A stretch of DNA of 36,105 nt from Bacteroidales bacterium. GTDB taxonomy: Bacteria; Bacteroidota; Bacteroidia; Bacteroidales; GCA-2748055. The position numbers and the translations under genes are program-made. Under the pieces are notes generated by a model. That model saw only the letters and a program-made list of their open reading frames with translations, ran no database searches and was not told the origin of the DNA. The stretch lies in NCBI GenBank assembly GCA_021740585.1, contig JAIOZM010000041.1, forward strand, positions 1 to 36,105, in the 5' to 3' direction. Position 1 is the first letter of the stretch, and every line of letters begins with the position of its first letter. Positions 24,212-33,024 of the stretch are shown here, in pieces.

Positions 24212-27200
24212 ATGATAAAAATTACACCTATACTTTTATTCATTTTCTTTTTCTCTGGATCAGCTTTTTGGTCAGCGGATGCCCAAATTCTGATTAAAGA
24301 CTTTTACCCGGGACCGAGTAGCTCAACCATTGGTTTTTCAGGAAAAATAGGGGATAAATTATTTTTCACAGCTACTGATCCAAGTTCTGAACTTTGGCTC
24401 AGCGACAGAGCGACAGGTTCAATAAATATGGTAGGCCCTGTGCTTCCGGGTGTTGATGGTGTTGTAACTTTCAATTCAAAGTTTTTGCTGTTTCGCGATA
24501 GTTTGCTTGTTTTTACAACAAGCTCCAATAATGATGTAAATCTTTATTTTACAGATGGGAGTATATCGGGTACTCAGCATATAAAGACTCTCACGAATAG
24601 TTTCCCTGTTTTAAAAAATCTTTTAAGCTTTAACAACAAAATGTATTTTCAGGCCTGGGACAACATTCATGGTACCGAGATATGGGAAAGTGATGCCACA
24701 GAGTCAGGGACTCATCATCTGTTAAATCCTTTAAATGGAAAACCGGTAAAAAGTCCCGTTAATTTTACCCAATATAATAACCGCCTATGGTTTTCTTCAC
24801 TCGGCCAATTTTGGTACATTGATAGCTTGTCTCTTCATTTATCTGATTATTATTATCCGAATACAAGCTATTCTCTGGAGCTTTTTGTCAATACTGATGC
24901 TGAACCGGCCTATTTCATTCAGCCTTTTAATAATGCCTTAAATAAAAGACTTGTTAAGGTGAATCCCGATGCCAGCATTGAAATTCTCGATACAACACTT
25001 CTTGACAAAACCCTGCTTCTCTCCTACAAAAATAAAAAACTCCTGTATAATGAAGTAAGCACTGATGTTTATCCTTATACTCGGAAAATAATATCTCTGG
25101 ATGCAATCACGGGCGACACTAGTTTGCTTATTTCTTTTACCAGTACAAACCTTAGCAACGGTTTTACCGGATGGATACCTGGAAATAAAAATGTCTTTCT
25201 ATCCCTTTATAACGGAAGTCAGCTTATGGATTTTTGGGTCACTGACGGGACTCCTGCCGGGACATCGAGGATTGATATTCTCGCAGGCGTCACCAGCGGA
25301 ACAGTTTACTTTTTATCAGACACTGAGAATGGTGGATTTATTGGGGCTTCGGGAAACATATTTTTAAATGTAAGAAAAGGTGAAGATATTCATTTATGGA
25401 TAACTGATGGTAGTTCTGCCGGAACACAAAGAATTGAAGTGGAGGGTCAGCCTTTGAGTAATATATCCTCGTCCACCTTCCTTCATTATGGCAATGGTTT
25501 TGTCTTCGATGCCTACCATCCGCTTTACGGCACAGAACTCTGGTATAGTAACGGGACCAATTCCGGAACAAAATTGCTGGCTGATATGACTCCCGGAACG
25601 AAAAGCACTTCTTTTCTTCCACTCTCTGTTAACCAAGACACATTATTTATGGCAGCCAATTTAAGTAGCGATTATGGTCGTGAGCTTTATGCTTACCCTA
25701 TTGATCTCTGTGAGGGAGTTGTATGTCCTGAAGGCTTTGAGTGTATTTACGGTGAGTGTCTCCCAATAGATTACTGTGTGGAAGTTTTGTGTCCTGAAGG
25801 TCAGGTCTGCTATCAGGGTGGGTGTTTTGAAGGATGCCTGGATGGAAGTTGCGTGGAGATCGGGCCTAATCTTGCTGCCGGTCATAATGCGACTATTGAA
25901 ATCGATGCCGGAAGCGGTTATGATGTTTATGAATGGTCGACTGGTGAAAACGAGCAAAAAATAAAAGTTAAAACCTCAGGCAGATACTGGGTTACGGCGT
26001 ACAATTTAGCGGGTGGATACTTTGGAAGCGATACCTTAAGCGTAATTTTTGAGTGCGATCCAAATGGATTATGTCCTGAAGGTTTTGAATGTATTGACGG
26101 ATATTGTATAAACACTGATCCTTGTGCAGATGTAAGCTGTCCTGAGGGAGAGGTCTGTTTCCAAGGGGGCTGTTTCCCCGGCTGTGTTGACAACAGCACA
26201 TCAGATTTATGTCTTTTTGGTCAGGAGTTTGTTACTGCTCCCTGCGAGAACGTGACTTGTCCGATAGGTTATGTCTGCTATGAAGGCGGATGTTTTCCAG
26301 ATGCCTGCACAGATGTAGAATGTCCTCTTGGAACTACTTGCTATGAAGGTGAATGCCTTCAAGCTTGTGGGGTTGACGGGGATTGTCCTGAAGGGAAAAC
26401 TTGCTATAATGGAGTTTGCATTGATGCCTGCACAGGTGTAGAATGTCCTCTCGGAACTGCCTGCTATGAAGGTGAATGCCTCCCAACTTGCGGGAATATT
26501 GAAGATTGTCCGGAAGGAATGGTTTGCTATGATGGAGTATGCATGGATCCCTGTGACAATGTTCAATGTCCGGAAGGTCAAGTTTGCCATCAAGGAGGAT
26601 GTTTTGAAGGTTGTGTGGGTGAAGATTGTATCGATTTTGGCCCCAATCTTTCAGCGACCCATAGTACAACGATAATACTTGATGCCGGCAGCGGCTTCGA
26701 TATTTATGAGTGGTCAACCGGCGACACTACTCAAACCGTTCTCGTTGACCAATCGGGTCGATACTGGGTGATTGCTTATAATCTGAGCACCAATACTTAC
26801 AGTTCAGATACCATTAGTGTGATTTTCGAATGCAATCCACAAGGCGAATGTCCTGAAGGTTTTGATTGTATTGATGGATATTGTATTAACACTGATTTAT
26901 GTGCAGATGCACTTTGTCCTGCAGGTTCTGAATGTTTCGAAGGAGGTTGTTTTCCAACTTGTCTTGAATTGGATAACTCAGGCAATTGTCATTTTGGACA
27001 GGAATTTGTTCCTGCTCCCTGCGAGAATGTGTTATGTTCGGAAGGTGATGTATGTTATGAGGGTGGATGTTTTCCTACTAATTTATCGATTAAAACACTT
27101 AATTCCTCATATCTTAGCATTTACCCAAATCCGACCCGGAATATGCTATTCACAAATTCTAAGCAGGATTTTGGTCAAGTGAATTTGAGTATTTACAATG

Positions 27201-27361
27201 CAATGGGTGGCCTGATTCAATCCAGGCAAATTGACATTTTTGCCGGAGAAAAAACCTTACTTCACGAATTCAGTGCTAATCAAAGTGGACTTTATTTTAT
27301 TGAGTTATCAAAAAATGGAGAAATCCTCCATAGTGGAAACATTGTTGTGGTTAAGCAATAA
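24212..27361 (+). CDS. T9SS-secreted modular protein with ELWxxDG-type and four-cysteine repeats
   Basis: This 1049-residue protein has a signal peptide (MIKITPILLFIFFFSGSAFW, cleavage near ADAQ). Residues about 40-485 carry repeats of the ELWxxDGTxxGT type, including ELWLSDRATGS, LYFTDGSISGT, EIWESDATESGT, FWVTDGTPAGT, LWITDGSSAGT and ELWYSNGTNSGT, which suggests a beta-propeller. From Cys500 to about 970 there are 13 modules of the form C-x4/5-CPxGxxCxxGxC. Two copies of a beta-sandwich (GPNL...WSTG...SGRYWV, about 551-615 and 810-875) are set among them. The last 80 residues (SIYPNPTRNMLF to the C-terminus) are a T9SS type A sorting signal. It is therefore exported across the outer membrane and probably attached to the surface. 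A role in adhesion or binding is inferred. A 41-residue tandem duplication lies at nt 26303-26548. Confidence 0.9.
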   Translation: MIKITPILLFIFFFSGSAFWSADAQILIKDFYPGPSSSTIGFSGKIGDKLFFTATDPSSELWLSDRATGSINMVGPVLPGVDGVVTFNSKFLLFRDSLLVFTTSSNNDVNLYFTDGSISGTQHIKTLTNSFPVLKNLLSFNNKMYFQAWDNIHGTEIWESDATESGTHHLLNPLNGKPVKSPVNFTQYNNRLWFSSLGQFWYIDSLSLHLSDYYYPNTSYSLELFVNTDAEPAYFIQPFNNALNKRLVKVNPDASIEILDTTLLDKTLLLSYKNKKLLYNEVSTDVYPYTRKIISLDAITGDTSLLISFTSTNLSNGFTGWIPGNKNVFLSLYNGSQLMDFWVTDGTPAGTSRIDILAGVTSGTVYFLSDTENGGFIGASGNIFLNVRKGEDIHLWITDGSSAGTQRIEVEGQPLSNISSSTFLHYGNGFVFDAYHPLYGTELWYSNGTNSGTKLLADMTPGTKSTSFLPLSVNQDTLFMAANLSSDYGRELYAYPIDLCEGVVCPEGFECIYGECLPIDYCVEVLCPEGQVCYQGGCFEGCLDGSCVEIGPNLAAGHNATIEIDAGSGYDVYEWSTGENEQKIKVKTSGRYWVTAYNLAGGYFGSDTLSVIFECDPNGLCPEGFECIDGYCINTDPCADVSCPEGEVCFQGGCFPGCVDNSTSDLCLFGQEFVTAPCENVTCPIGYVCYEGGCFPDACTDVECPLGTTCYEGECLQACGVDGDCPEGKTCYNGVCIDACTGVECPLGTACYEGECLPTCGNIEDCPEGMVCYDGVCMDPCDNVQCPEGQVCHQGGCFEGCVGEDCIDFGPNLSATHSTTIILDAGSGFDIYEWSTGDTTQTVLVDQSGRYWVIAYNLSTNTYSSDTISVIFECNPQGECPEGFDCIDGYCINTDLCADALCPAGSECFEGGCFPTCLELDNSGNCHFGQEFVPAPCENVLCSEGDVCYEGGCFPTNLSIKTLNSSYLSIYPNPTRNMLFTNSKQDFGQVNLSIYNAMGGLIQSRQIDIFAGEKTLLHEFSANQSGLYFIELSKNGEILHSGNIVVVKQ
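26303..26548 (+). repeat. 123-bp in-frame tandem duplication in the T9SS protein gene
   Basis: Two consecutive 123-bp units (26303-26425 and 26426-26548) encode near-identical 41-residue pairs of four-cysteine modules, beginning ACTDVECPLGTTCYEGECL and ACTGVECPLGTACYEGECL. The second half of each unit (CPEGKTCYNGVC and CPEGMVCYDGVC) also matches. Confidence 0.8.
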
Positions 27362-27710
27362 GCTTTTCAGATAACACAAAGCTAATTTACCAAATTAAAC
27401 CAAGTGAGTCAGACAGTTAAGAACTGCTGGCCGGCTTGGTTTTTATATATAAAACCTGTTTCAAATCCGTTTTCCCTGTGATTTACCAACAAGACAATAA
27501 AGCTAAAATTTAACTATTCCGCAATCCTTGCCTGCGTATCAGATAAAACTTGCTACATTCAATTTCATTTACCATTTTTACCAGAGATTGGAATGTTTTA
27601 ATGATGAATAAATAATGATTTAATAACGAATGATGAAATTCTCTCACTAAGTAATACCACTCATTGAAATCTTTCCTATTTTAGTAAAATTAATAAATCA
27701 ATAAAATACC
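27362..27710. other. Intergenic region between T9SS protein and GH9 genes
   Basis: These 349 bp hold a terminator-like inverted repeat at 27397-27444. After it I see no ORF, no RNA gene and no convincing promoter consensus; the last 100 bp are AT-rich and presumably include the GH9 promoter. Confidence 0.5.
27397..27444 (+). terminator. Probable terminator of the T9SS protein gene
   Basis: AAACCAAG (27397-27404) pairs with CTTGGTTT (27435-27442), followed by two more T. The 30-base interior contains a second hairpin, CAGTT-AAG-AACTG. The U tract is five bases. The long imperfect interior makes this weaker than the terminator at 20257. Confidence 0.55.
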
Positions 27711-29411
27711 ATGAAAAATACTGTTTATCTTTTCATTGCTTCAATTTTTATCCTATTTGCTTGTCAAACACCCAAGACCATCACAAAAACCGACTCCGAA
27801 AATATCAGACTTAATCAGTTAGGATATTATCCGGCATCTGTAAAACAATTTATTATTGTTGACATGAATGTGTCTGATTTTGATATAATTAATGAAGAAA
27901 ACAAGGTTGTATTTTCCGGTGAATTAACCCAAAACGGACTATGGGAGGCTTCCGGAGAGGAAGTGTCCTCAGGAGATTTCACTGTTTTTAATGAGCCCGG
28001 GAAATACCGGATCCTTTTAAATGATTCTGTCGCTTCTTATCCCTTTGAAATTAAGGACAATCTTTATGAGGAAGCGCTGAACGCCGCCATAAAAAGCTAT
28101 TATTTCCAACGCGCCTCCATGCCAATTGATGAAAGCTATGGCGGAATTTACAAAAGAGCAGCCGGACACCCTGACGATAAATGTTTATACCATCCTTCAT
28201 CAGGGAAAACCACAGGAACCCTTAATTCACCTGGAGGATGGTACGATGCGGGTGATTATGGAAAATATATTGTAAACGCATCATTATCAGTGGGTCAGAT
28301 GCTTAATCTGATTGAAATCTACCCCGATGCAATTAGTGATGGAGCCTTGAATATTCCGGAAAGCGGAAACGGAGTTAGTGATCTGTGGGATGAACTAAAA
28401 TACGAATTAGACTGGATTTTAAGTATGCAGGACGATGATGGAGGTGTTTATTTTAAACTTACAGCTCTTCATTTTGGAGGTTTTATAATGCCGGAGGATT
28501 ATAATCTGGATCGCTATATTATTGGCAAAGGAACTGCCTCAACCTTGAATTTTGCTGCCGTTTTAGCACAGGCATCACGATTGTATCAGAATATCGATTC
28601 TTCATGGTCTGAAAAAGCTCTGGAAGCCTCAAAAAAAGCCTGGAAATGGGCAGTTTTGAATACTGATGTGCCTTTTAAAAATCCGAAGGATGTGAGTACC
28701 GGTGAATACGGTGACGATATATTTTCAGACGATTTTTATTGGGCAGCCACAGAGTTGTATATTACAACCCGGGAAGAAACGTATCAGACATATCTGACAG
28801 AGAATCCAATAGAATATGCACACAAACTTACGGATAGCTGGAAATCCTTTGTTAGAAATAACGCTTTCCATTCACTATTAGACAATAAGAATTTATTAAA
28901 CGAGGAACTTGCATCTTCGCTCAATGCCAATCATTTGTCCCTGGCCGAAAGTATAATAGAGAAAATTGATACTAATCCGTATAGAATTGCTTTGGAACAA
29001 TATGAATGGGGGTCAAATAGTGATATCCTCAATCAGGCAATGATTTTATGTATGGCCCACAGAATTTCGGGAGAAGAAAAATACCTTACCGGAGCTGAAC
29101 AAATAAATGATTATATTTTCGGTAAAAATGCAACCGGATATTCCTTCCTTACCGGATATGGTTCAAAACAAGTTATGTTTCCTCATCATCGTCCAAGCGG
29201 AGCTGACGGAATCGATATGCCCATACCGGGATTTATTGCAGGCGGACCAAATGCCCACAAACAAGACAAGCAAAACGTAACTTACACTTCTGAATTTCCC
29301 GCCAAAGCTTATATCGATGAGCAGGCTAGTTTCGCCTCAAACGAAGTATGCCTGAACTGGAATGCACCGGCAGTTTTTGTAATGGCATACCTGCAACAAG
29401 TTAGAAAATAA
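27711..29411 (+). CDS. Glycoside hydrolase family 9 lipoprotein (endoglucanase-like)
   Basis: This 566-residue enzyme has a lipoprotein-type signal (LFIASIFILFAC, Cys18), an N-terminal Ig-like domain as in CelD-type GH9 enzymes (about 30-115), and an (alpha/alpha)6 barrel to the end. The family's active-site elements are present: DAGD at 179-182 (nucleophile side), HHRPSG at 492-497, and Glu545 in NEVCLNWNAP as general acid. GH9 enzymes cut beta-1,4-glucans such as cellulose or cello-oligosaccharides; some act as exo-glucosidases or glucosaminidases. There is no carbohydrate-binding module. It heads a three-gene unit with an SDR (20 bp gap) and a GPH-type symporter (47 bp gap). No SusC/SusD pair is in the window. 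Confidence 0.9.
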   Translation: MKNTVYLFIASIFILFACQTPKTITKTDSENIRLNQLGYYPASVKQFIIVDMNVSDFDIINEENKVVFSGELTQNGLWEASGEEVSSGDFTVFNEPGKYRILLNDSVASYPFEIKDNLYEEALNAAIKSYYFQRASMPIDESYGGIYKRAAGHPDDKCLYHPSSGKTTGTLNSPGGWYDAGDYGKYIVNASLSVGQMLNLIEIYPDAISDGALNIPESGNGVSDLWDELKYELDWILSMQDDDGGVYFKLTALHFGGFIMPEDYNLDRYIIGKGTASTLNFAAVLAQASRLYQNIDSSWSEKALEASKKAWKWAVLNTDVPFKNPKDVSTGEYGDDIFSDDFYWAATELYITTREETYQTYLTENPIEYAHKLTDSWKSFVRNNAFHSLLDNKNLLNEELASSLNANHLSLAESIIEKIDTNPYRIALEQYEWGSNSDILNQAMILCMAHRISGEEKYLTGAEQINDYIFGKNATGYSFLTGYGSKQVMFPHHRPSGADGIDMPIPGFIAGGPNAHKQDKQNVTYTSEFPAKAYIDEQASFASNEVCLNWNAPAVFVMAYLQQVRK

Positions 29412-29431
29412 TTTTTTAAGAGTATAATATT

Positions 29432-30148
29432 ATGATTGAACTGATAGGCAAAAATGCACTTATTACGGGTTCCGGAAGAGGGATTGGTCAGCAGATTGCC
29501 ATAGGATTAGCCCAGTTGGGGTGCCATATTGTACTACACGGACGAACTCCAGAAAGCACTGAAAAAACCTTGAAATTACTAAAGAAATACTCAATAAAAA
29601 CCTATTGCGTCTATGGTGAGTTGTCGGATGAAACTCAGGTGAATCAATTAATAAAACAAGTAAAGAATTTAGCCATTCCAATTGATATTTTATACAATAA
29701 TGCAGCTATTATGTCGCCTTACCGTAACGATTACTGGCAGCATAGCTGGGAGGACTGGATGGAGAGCTTTAAGGTGAACGTAATGGCTATGTATAGCTTA
29801 TGCAGGGCTTTTATTCCTTCTATGATTGAAAATGGTTTTGGAAGGGTGATTAATCTTACATCGGGAATACAGAATGAACCTGAATTGGCACCATATGGAG
29901 CTTCAAAATGGGCTGTGAATAAACTTACACATGATTTATCGGTGAAACTTGAGGGTACAGGCGTAAGGATAAATACCCTTGATCCGGGTTGGTGTCGCAC
30001 CGATTTAGGTGGCGAGTATGCCGACCATGCTGTGGATGAAGTTTTACCTGGAGCACTCGCTCCGGCATTAATTGAAGATGATGGTCCAAATGGCATTGAA
30101 TTCTCTGCCATAGATCATGAGCCCGACATTAATTTACTAAAGAACTAA
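29432..30148 (+). CDS. Short-chain dehydrogenase/reductase (SDR)
   Basis: This 238-residue classical SDR has the NAD(P)-binding TGSGRGIG at 12-19, NNAA at 89-92, the catalytic Ser144 in LTSG and Tyr155/Lys159 in YGASK. The Arg in HGRTP after strand beta-2 (residue 38) suggests NADP preference, but this is weak evidence. FabG-like reductases and sugar or polyol dehydrogenases share these motifs. Placed between a GH9 lipoprotein and a sugar symporter, it more likely oxidises or reduces a sugar or sugar acid than a fatty acyl chain (inference). The C-terminus after 'DPGWCRTDLGGEY' is that of SDRs with a substrate-binding loop. Confidence 0.85.
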   Translation: MIELIGKNALITGSGRGIGQQIAIGLAQLGCHIVLHGRTPESTEKTLKLLKKYSIKTYCVYGELSDETQVNQLIKQVKNLAIPIDILYNNAAIMSPYRNDYWQHSWEDWMESFKVNVMAMYSLCRAFIPSMIENGFGRVINLTSGIQNEPELAPYGASKWAVNKLTHDLSVKLEGTGVRINTLDPGWCRTDLGGEYADHAVDEVLPGALAPALIEDDGPNGIEFSAIDHEPDINLLKN

Positions 30149-30195
30149 TCTAAAATCCAGACCAAAAATAAACCGATAAATAAGCAAAAAGGACT

Positions 30196-31824
30196 ATGAG
30201 CACTACTAATTTAAAACTGAAATTCACCGAAAAAATCGGCTATGCCCTTGGTGATGGGGCAGCTAACATTGCCTGGCGAGGTGTATCAACATTTTTGTTT
30301 ATTTTCTACACCGATGTTTTTGGCTTACATCCTGCTGCCGTTGGATTATTGATGTTAGTAGCCCGCTTCAGCGATGGCGTCAGCGATGTACTGATGGGGA
30401 TTATCGGAGACAGGACAAATTCTAAATACGGTAAATTCAGACCCTGGATTTTATGGACGGCCATACCTCTCGGCGTGATTTTGTCTTTATTATTTACCAG
30501 CCCCGATTTAAGTCCGGCAGGAAAAATAACTTACGCTTATGCTACCTATATCATTTTCACTCTGGTATATACAGCCAACAATATTCCTTATGGTGCCCTT
30601 ATGGCTGTTATGACCGGTGATGACAAAGAACGGACGAGTCTTGGATCGTTTCGAATGGTAGGTTCATTTCTCGGAGGCATGCTGGTTCAGGGAGCCTTAT
30701 TATTCTTAGTAGCATACTTTGGAAATATTAACCCTAAAATTGATGTAAGCAAACTGGATGATCAAAAATACGAGGTCTCCGTTTCAACAAATAAGGATGT
30801 TGAAAATGTTAAGATTACCACAGAGGATGGAATTGCTACATTTGTATGGGCCGAATATCCGGTAGATGAAAAAGATAATATTCCGACTCAGGGAAAAAGT
30901 TTTTCCATGGAGAAAGAAAAAGAATACAGCTTTATTGTATCAGGTGAAGAAAATATCGAAGCCGGCAGTATACGTATTGTCGACCAAAAAAGAGGCTACA
31001 GTAATTCCATTTATGTACTATCGGTATTATTGATTTTATCGATGATTGTTACCTTTTATTCAACAAAAGAACGGGTTGCCCCACCCAAAGAACAAAAAAG
31101 TGATTTAATTCAGGACTTTAAAGATTTAATCAGGAATAAACCCTGGTTGGTATTACTTATCATTGGTCTGCTTTTTAATGTTTACAATTCGATTAAGCAA
31201 GGTATAGTTGTCATTTATTTCACCCACTATATTCACGATCAACTGCTGGCGGCCTCCTATATGATTATGCTTATGATTGCATCGGTTGGCGGGGCAATGA
31301 TTACAACTACTTTGAGCAAAAGATTAGGTAAGCGGAACTTGTTTATTTACGCATTACTTTTCTCAGGTGCTGTAAATGGTTTACTGGCCTTCTGTGGACC
31401 TGATAATATAAAAAGTATTTTTGCTATCGGGATTGTTTCTGAATTTGCTGCGGCTATTTTCCCAACCTTATTTTTTGCGATGCTTGGTGATGCTGCCGAC
31501 TATTCTGAATTTAAAAACGGTAGACGAGCCACAGGACTTATCTATTCAGCCGGATCATTTGCTACCAAGTTTGGAGGTGGTATAGCAGGAGCAATAATTG
31601 GATTCGTATTAGCAGCTTTTCATTACAACGGGCAGGATACTAAGGCCATTGAAGGCGCTGTTCCCGGAATTATTATGCTCATGAGCTGGATACCCACAAT
31701 AATAGTGGTAATCTCAGCCGGGTTAATGACAATGTATCCTTTGGGTCAGAAAAATATGGATGAAATAACCATTGAATTAAACAACAGAAGGGCAAGCGAA
31801 CTTGAAAGCGAAATAGTAAGCTAA
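30196..31824 (+). CDS. GPH-type sugar:cation symporter (MFS) with a periplasmic insert
   Basis: This 542-residue transporter has 12 predicted membrane helices. The N-terminal 'EKIGYALGDGAANIAWRGVS' and the cytoplasmic loop GDRTNSKYGKFRPW (71-84) are diagnostic of the glycoside-pentoside-hexuronide family (MelB-like). An insert of about 90 residues (about 177-268), rich in Lys/Glu and beta-forming, lies between helices 5 and 6 and should face the periplasm. MelB-type transporters usually have a short loop there. The substrate is probably a saccharide released by the GH9 enzyme upstream; the co-substrate ion (H+ or Na+) is not evident. It is the last gene of the unit and is convergent with the gene at 31829, 4 bp away. 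Confidence 0.88.
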   Translation: MSTTNLKLKFTEKIGYALGDGAANIAWRGVSTFLFIFYTDVFGLHPAAVGLLMLVARFSDGVSDVLMGIIGDRTNSKYGKFRPWILWTAIPLGVILSLLFTSPDLSPAGKITYAYATYIIFTLVYTANNIPYGALMAVMTGDDKERTSLGSFRMVGSFLGGMLVQGALLFLVAYFGNINPKIDVSKLDDQKYEVSVSTNKDVENVKITTEDGIATFVWAEYPVDEKDNIPTQGKSFSMEKEKEYSFIVSGEENIEAGSIRIVDQKRGYSNSIYVLSVLLILSMIVTFYSTKERVAPPKEQKSDLIQDFKDLIRNKPWLVLLIIGLLFNVYNSIKQGIVVIYFTHYIHDQLLAASYMIMLMIASVGGAMITTTLSKRLGKRNLFIYALLFSGAVNGLLAFCGPDNIKSIFAIGIVSEFAAAIFPTLFFAMLGDAADYSEFKNGRRATGLIYSAGSFATKFGGGIAGAIIGFVLAAFHYNGQDTKAIEGAVPGIIMLMSWIPTIIVVISAGLMTMYPLGQKNMDEITIELNNRRASELESEIVS

Positions 31825-31828
31825 AGTT

Positions 31829-32140
31829 TTAATCAAGAATATCGTTCACCCAACTTAATCCTGCCATTACATTTGGAAATCCAAGGGTATTGGTTAGAAT
31901 TAGAAGGGAATGTCTGATTTCAGCTTTTGACGCTCCTGCCTCCAGAGCTCTTTTCGTATGTGAGTGAACTGCACCTTCCGATTTAACGGCAACCGAGGCA
32001 GCAAGCTGAATCAGCTGAGCTGTTTTAGCATCGATCGGACCTGCATTTTTAGCAACCTCACCAAGATTTTCAACGGCGGCCAGATAATCAGGATGGTGTT
32101 TTTTTACCATCTCATAATGTTTTGCAATTTTTTTAGTCAT
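31829..32140 (-). CDS. Carboxymuconolactone decarboxylase (AhpD-like) family protein
   Basis: This 103-residue all-helical protein of the CMD/AhpD fold has EGAVHSHTKRALEAGAS near 55-71. The AhpD redox pair (CxxC) is absent: the positions are Glu-Gly-Ala-Val-His-Ser-His, the form found in the non-redox branch of the family. A peroxidase-reductant role is therefore unlikely, and the reaction is unknown. It is a single gene on the minus strand, convergent with the symporter. TATCTTTA (7 of 8 to the -7 consensus) is on the minus strand at 32163-32170. Confidence 0.85.
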   Translation of the reverse strand: MTKKIAKHYEMVKKHHPDYLAAVENLGEVAKNAGPIDAKTAQLIQLAASVAVKSEGAVHSHTKRALEAGASKAEIRHSLLILTNTLGFPNVMAGLSWVNDILD

Positions 32141-32162
32141 GGCTTGATAATTTATTATTCTA

Positions 32163-32170
32163 TAAAGATA
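32163..32170 (-). promoter_or_regulatory. Possible -7 element of the AhpD-like gene
   Basis: The minus strand reads TATCTTTA, seven of eight to TAnnTTTG, 22 bases before the ATG at 32140. Confidence 0.35.
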
Positions 32171-32215
32171 CGATATTTTAGAGATGCATTATTGTCGAAA
32201 TGCGAAATGTGGTGC

Positions 32216-32261
32216 CGTATTATTGTAGAGGCGCAAGATTTTGCGCCTCTACAATAATACG
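32216..32261. repeat. Perfect 21-bp inverted repeat with GATT loop
   Basis: Arms at 32216-32236 and 32241-32261 are fully complementary, with core TGTAGAGGCGCAA paired with TTGCGCCTCTACA. It lies between two minus-strand genes. Read on the minus strand, the T run (from the A run at 32265-32271) comes before the hairpin, so it is not a standard terminator for the upstream DUF1080 gene. It is more likely a mobile palindromic unit. GTAGAGGCGC-type palindromes are repeated in several phyla by recollection. Confidence 0.85.
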
Positions 32262-32278
32262 CCCAAAAAAATATCCGA

Positions 32279-32962
32279 TTATATTCGTTTCTTCACAAGA
32301 AACACCTTCCCAAATTCAACAGGCGCACCTTCACTCTGCAGTGCTATAGATCCAGCGCTTTTAGACGTTTTGGAGGCAGTATTTTGGAAAACACCATTAA
32401 CGTAAATGCTAACTGAATCTCCCATAACTCTGATATCGTATGTGTTCCATTCACCGGCCAGCTTTTCGCTGGTAACAGATTGCTTGGATACGGCCCATTT
32501 ATCCTTATCAACATGCTCCAGGAAATCGAATCCGGGAAAACAAACCAGATCGCCGGCATTGCCCGATTTTAGCTGACATTCGAGACATACAGGCCAAATC
32601 TGATCATCACCAACATGTAAAAACACGCCACTATTTCCAGGTTCATCCACCCATCGCCAGTCAACAAACAACTGATAATCTGAATACTGATCCTTAGTTT
32701 TTATATAACCAAAGGGCTCACCACTTATAAATATATTTCCCTCATGCATCATAAAAGTAGAGTCAGCATTTGCCGTACTGTCTTTTAAAGTAGCTAACCA
32801 ATTGTCAAGATTAACACCTTTATTAAGTACAATAGTATCATATTCTGGCTGACCTTCCCGATTTTGTTTCTTGTGGGTTAAAACTGAAATGAGAACAACT
32901 ATTGACATAATTGCAATTAAAATCAGAACCCTGATAATACTTTCCTTATTTGTAATTTTCAT
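32279..32962 (-). CDS. DUF1080 (3-keto-disaccharide hydrolase-like) protein, membrane-anchored
   Basis: This 227-residue protein has an N-terminal membrane helix (IRVLILIAIMSIVVLISVL, about 9-27) and one DUF1080 domain (LamG/concanavalin-like beta sandwich). Typical features are NLDNWLATL, DYQLFVDWRWVDEPGNSGVFLHV (about 94-116), ECQLKSG, and AGEWNTYDIRVMGDSVSIYVNG. Members of this family are annotated as hydrolases of 3-keto-disaccharides or as glycan-binding domains. The helix would leave the domain in the periplasm, possibly tethered and not released. It lies 62 bp downstream of the M14 gene and could share its transcript. Confidence 0.85.
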   Translation of the reverse strand: MKITNKESIIRVLILIAIMSIVVLISVLTHKKQNREGQPEYDTIVLNKGVNLDNWLATLKDSTANADSTFMMHEGNIFISGEPFGYIKTKDQYSDYQLFVDWRWVDEPGNSGVFLHVGDDQIWPVCLECQLKSGNAGDLVCFPGFDFLEHVDKDKWAVSKQSVTSEKLAGEWNTYDIRVMGDSVSIYVNGVFQNTASKTSKSAGSIALQSEGAPVEFGKVFLVKKRI

Positions 32963-33024
32963 ATTAATAATTTTAATTATTAGCTCTCGGGATATTGAAA
33001 GGCTGACACTATTTTTTAAATTAA

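Noticed and set aside
25338..26717. Several minus-strand ORFs under the T9SS protein gene
   Set aside because: They are shadows of the repeated cysteine modules in the antisense frame; the plus-strand protein has a signal peptide and T9SS C-terminus.
29731..30111. Minus-strand 126-codon ORF
   Set aside because: It is antisense to the SDR gene, which has complete catalytic motifs.
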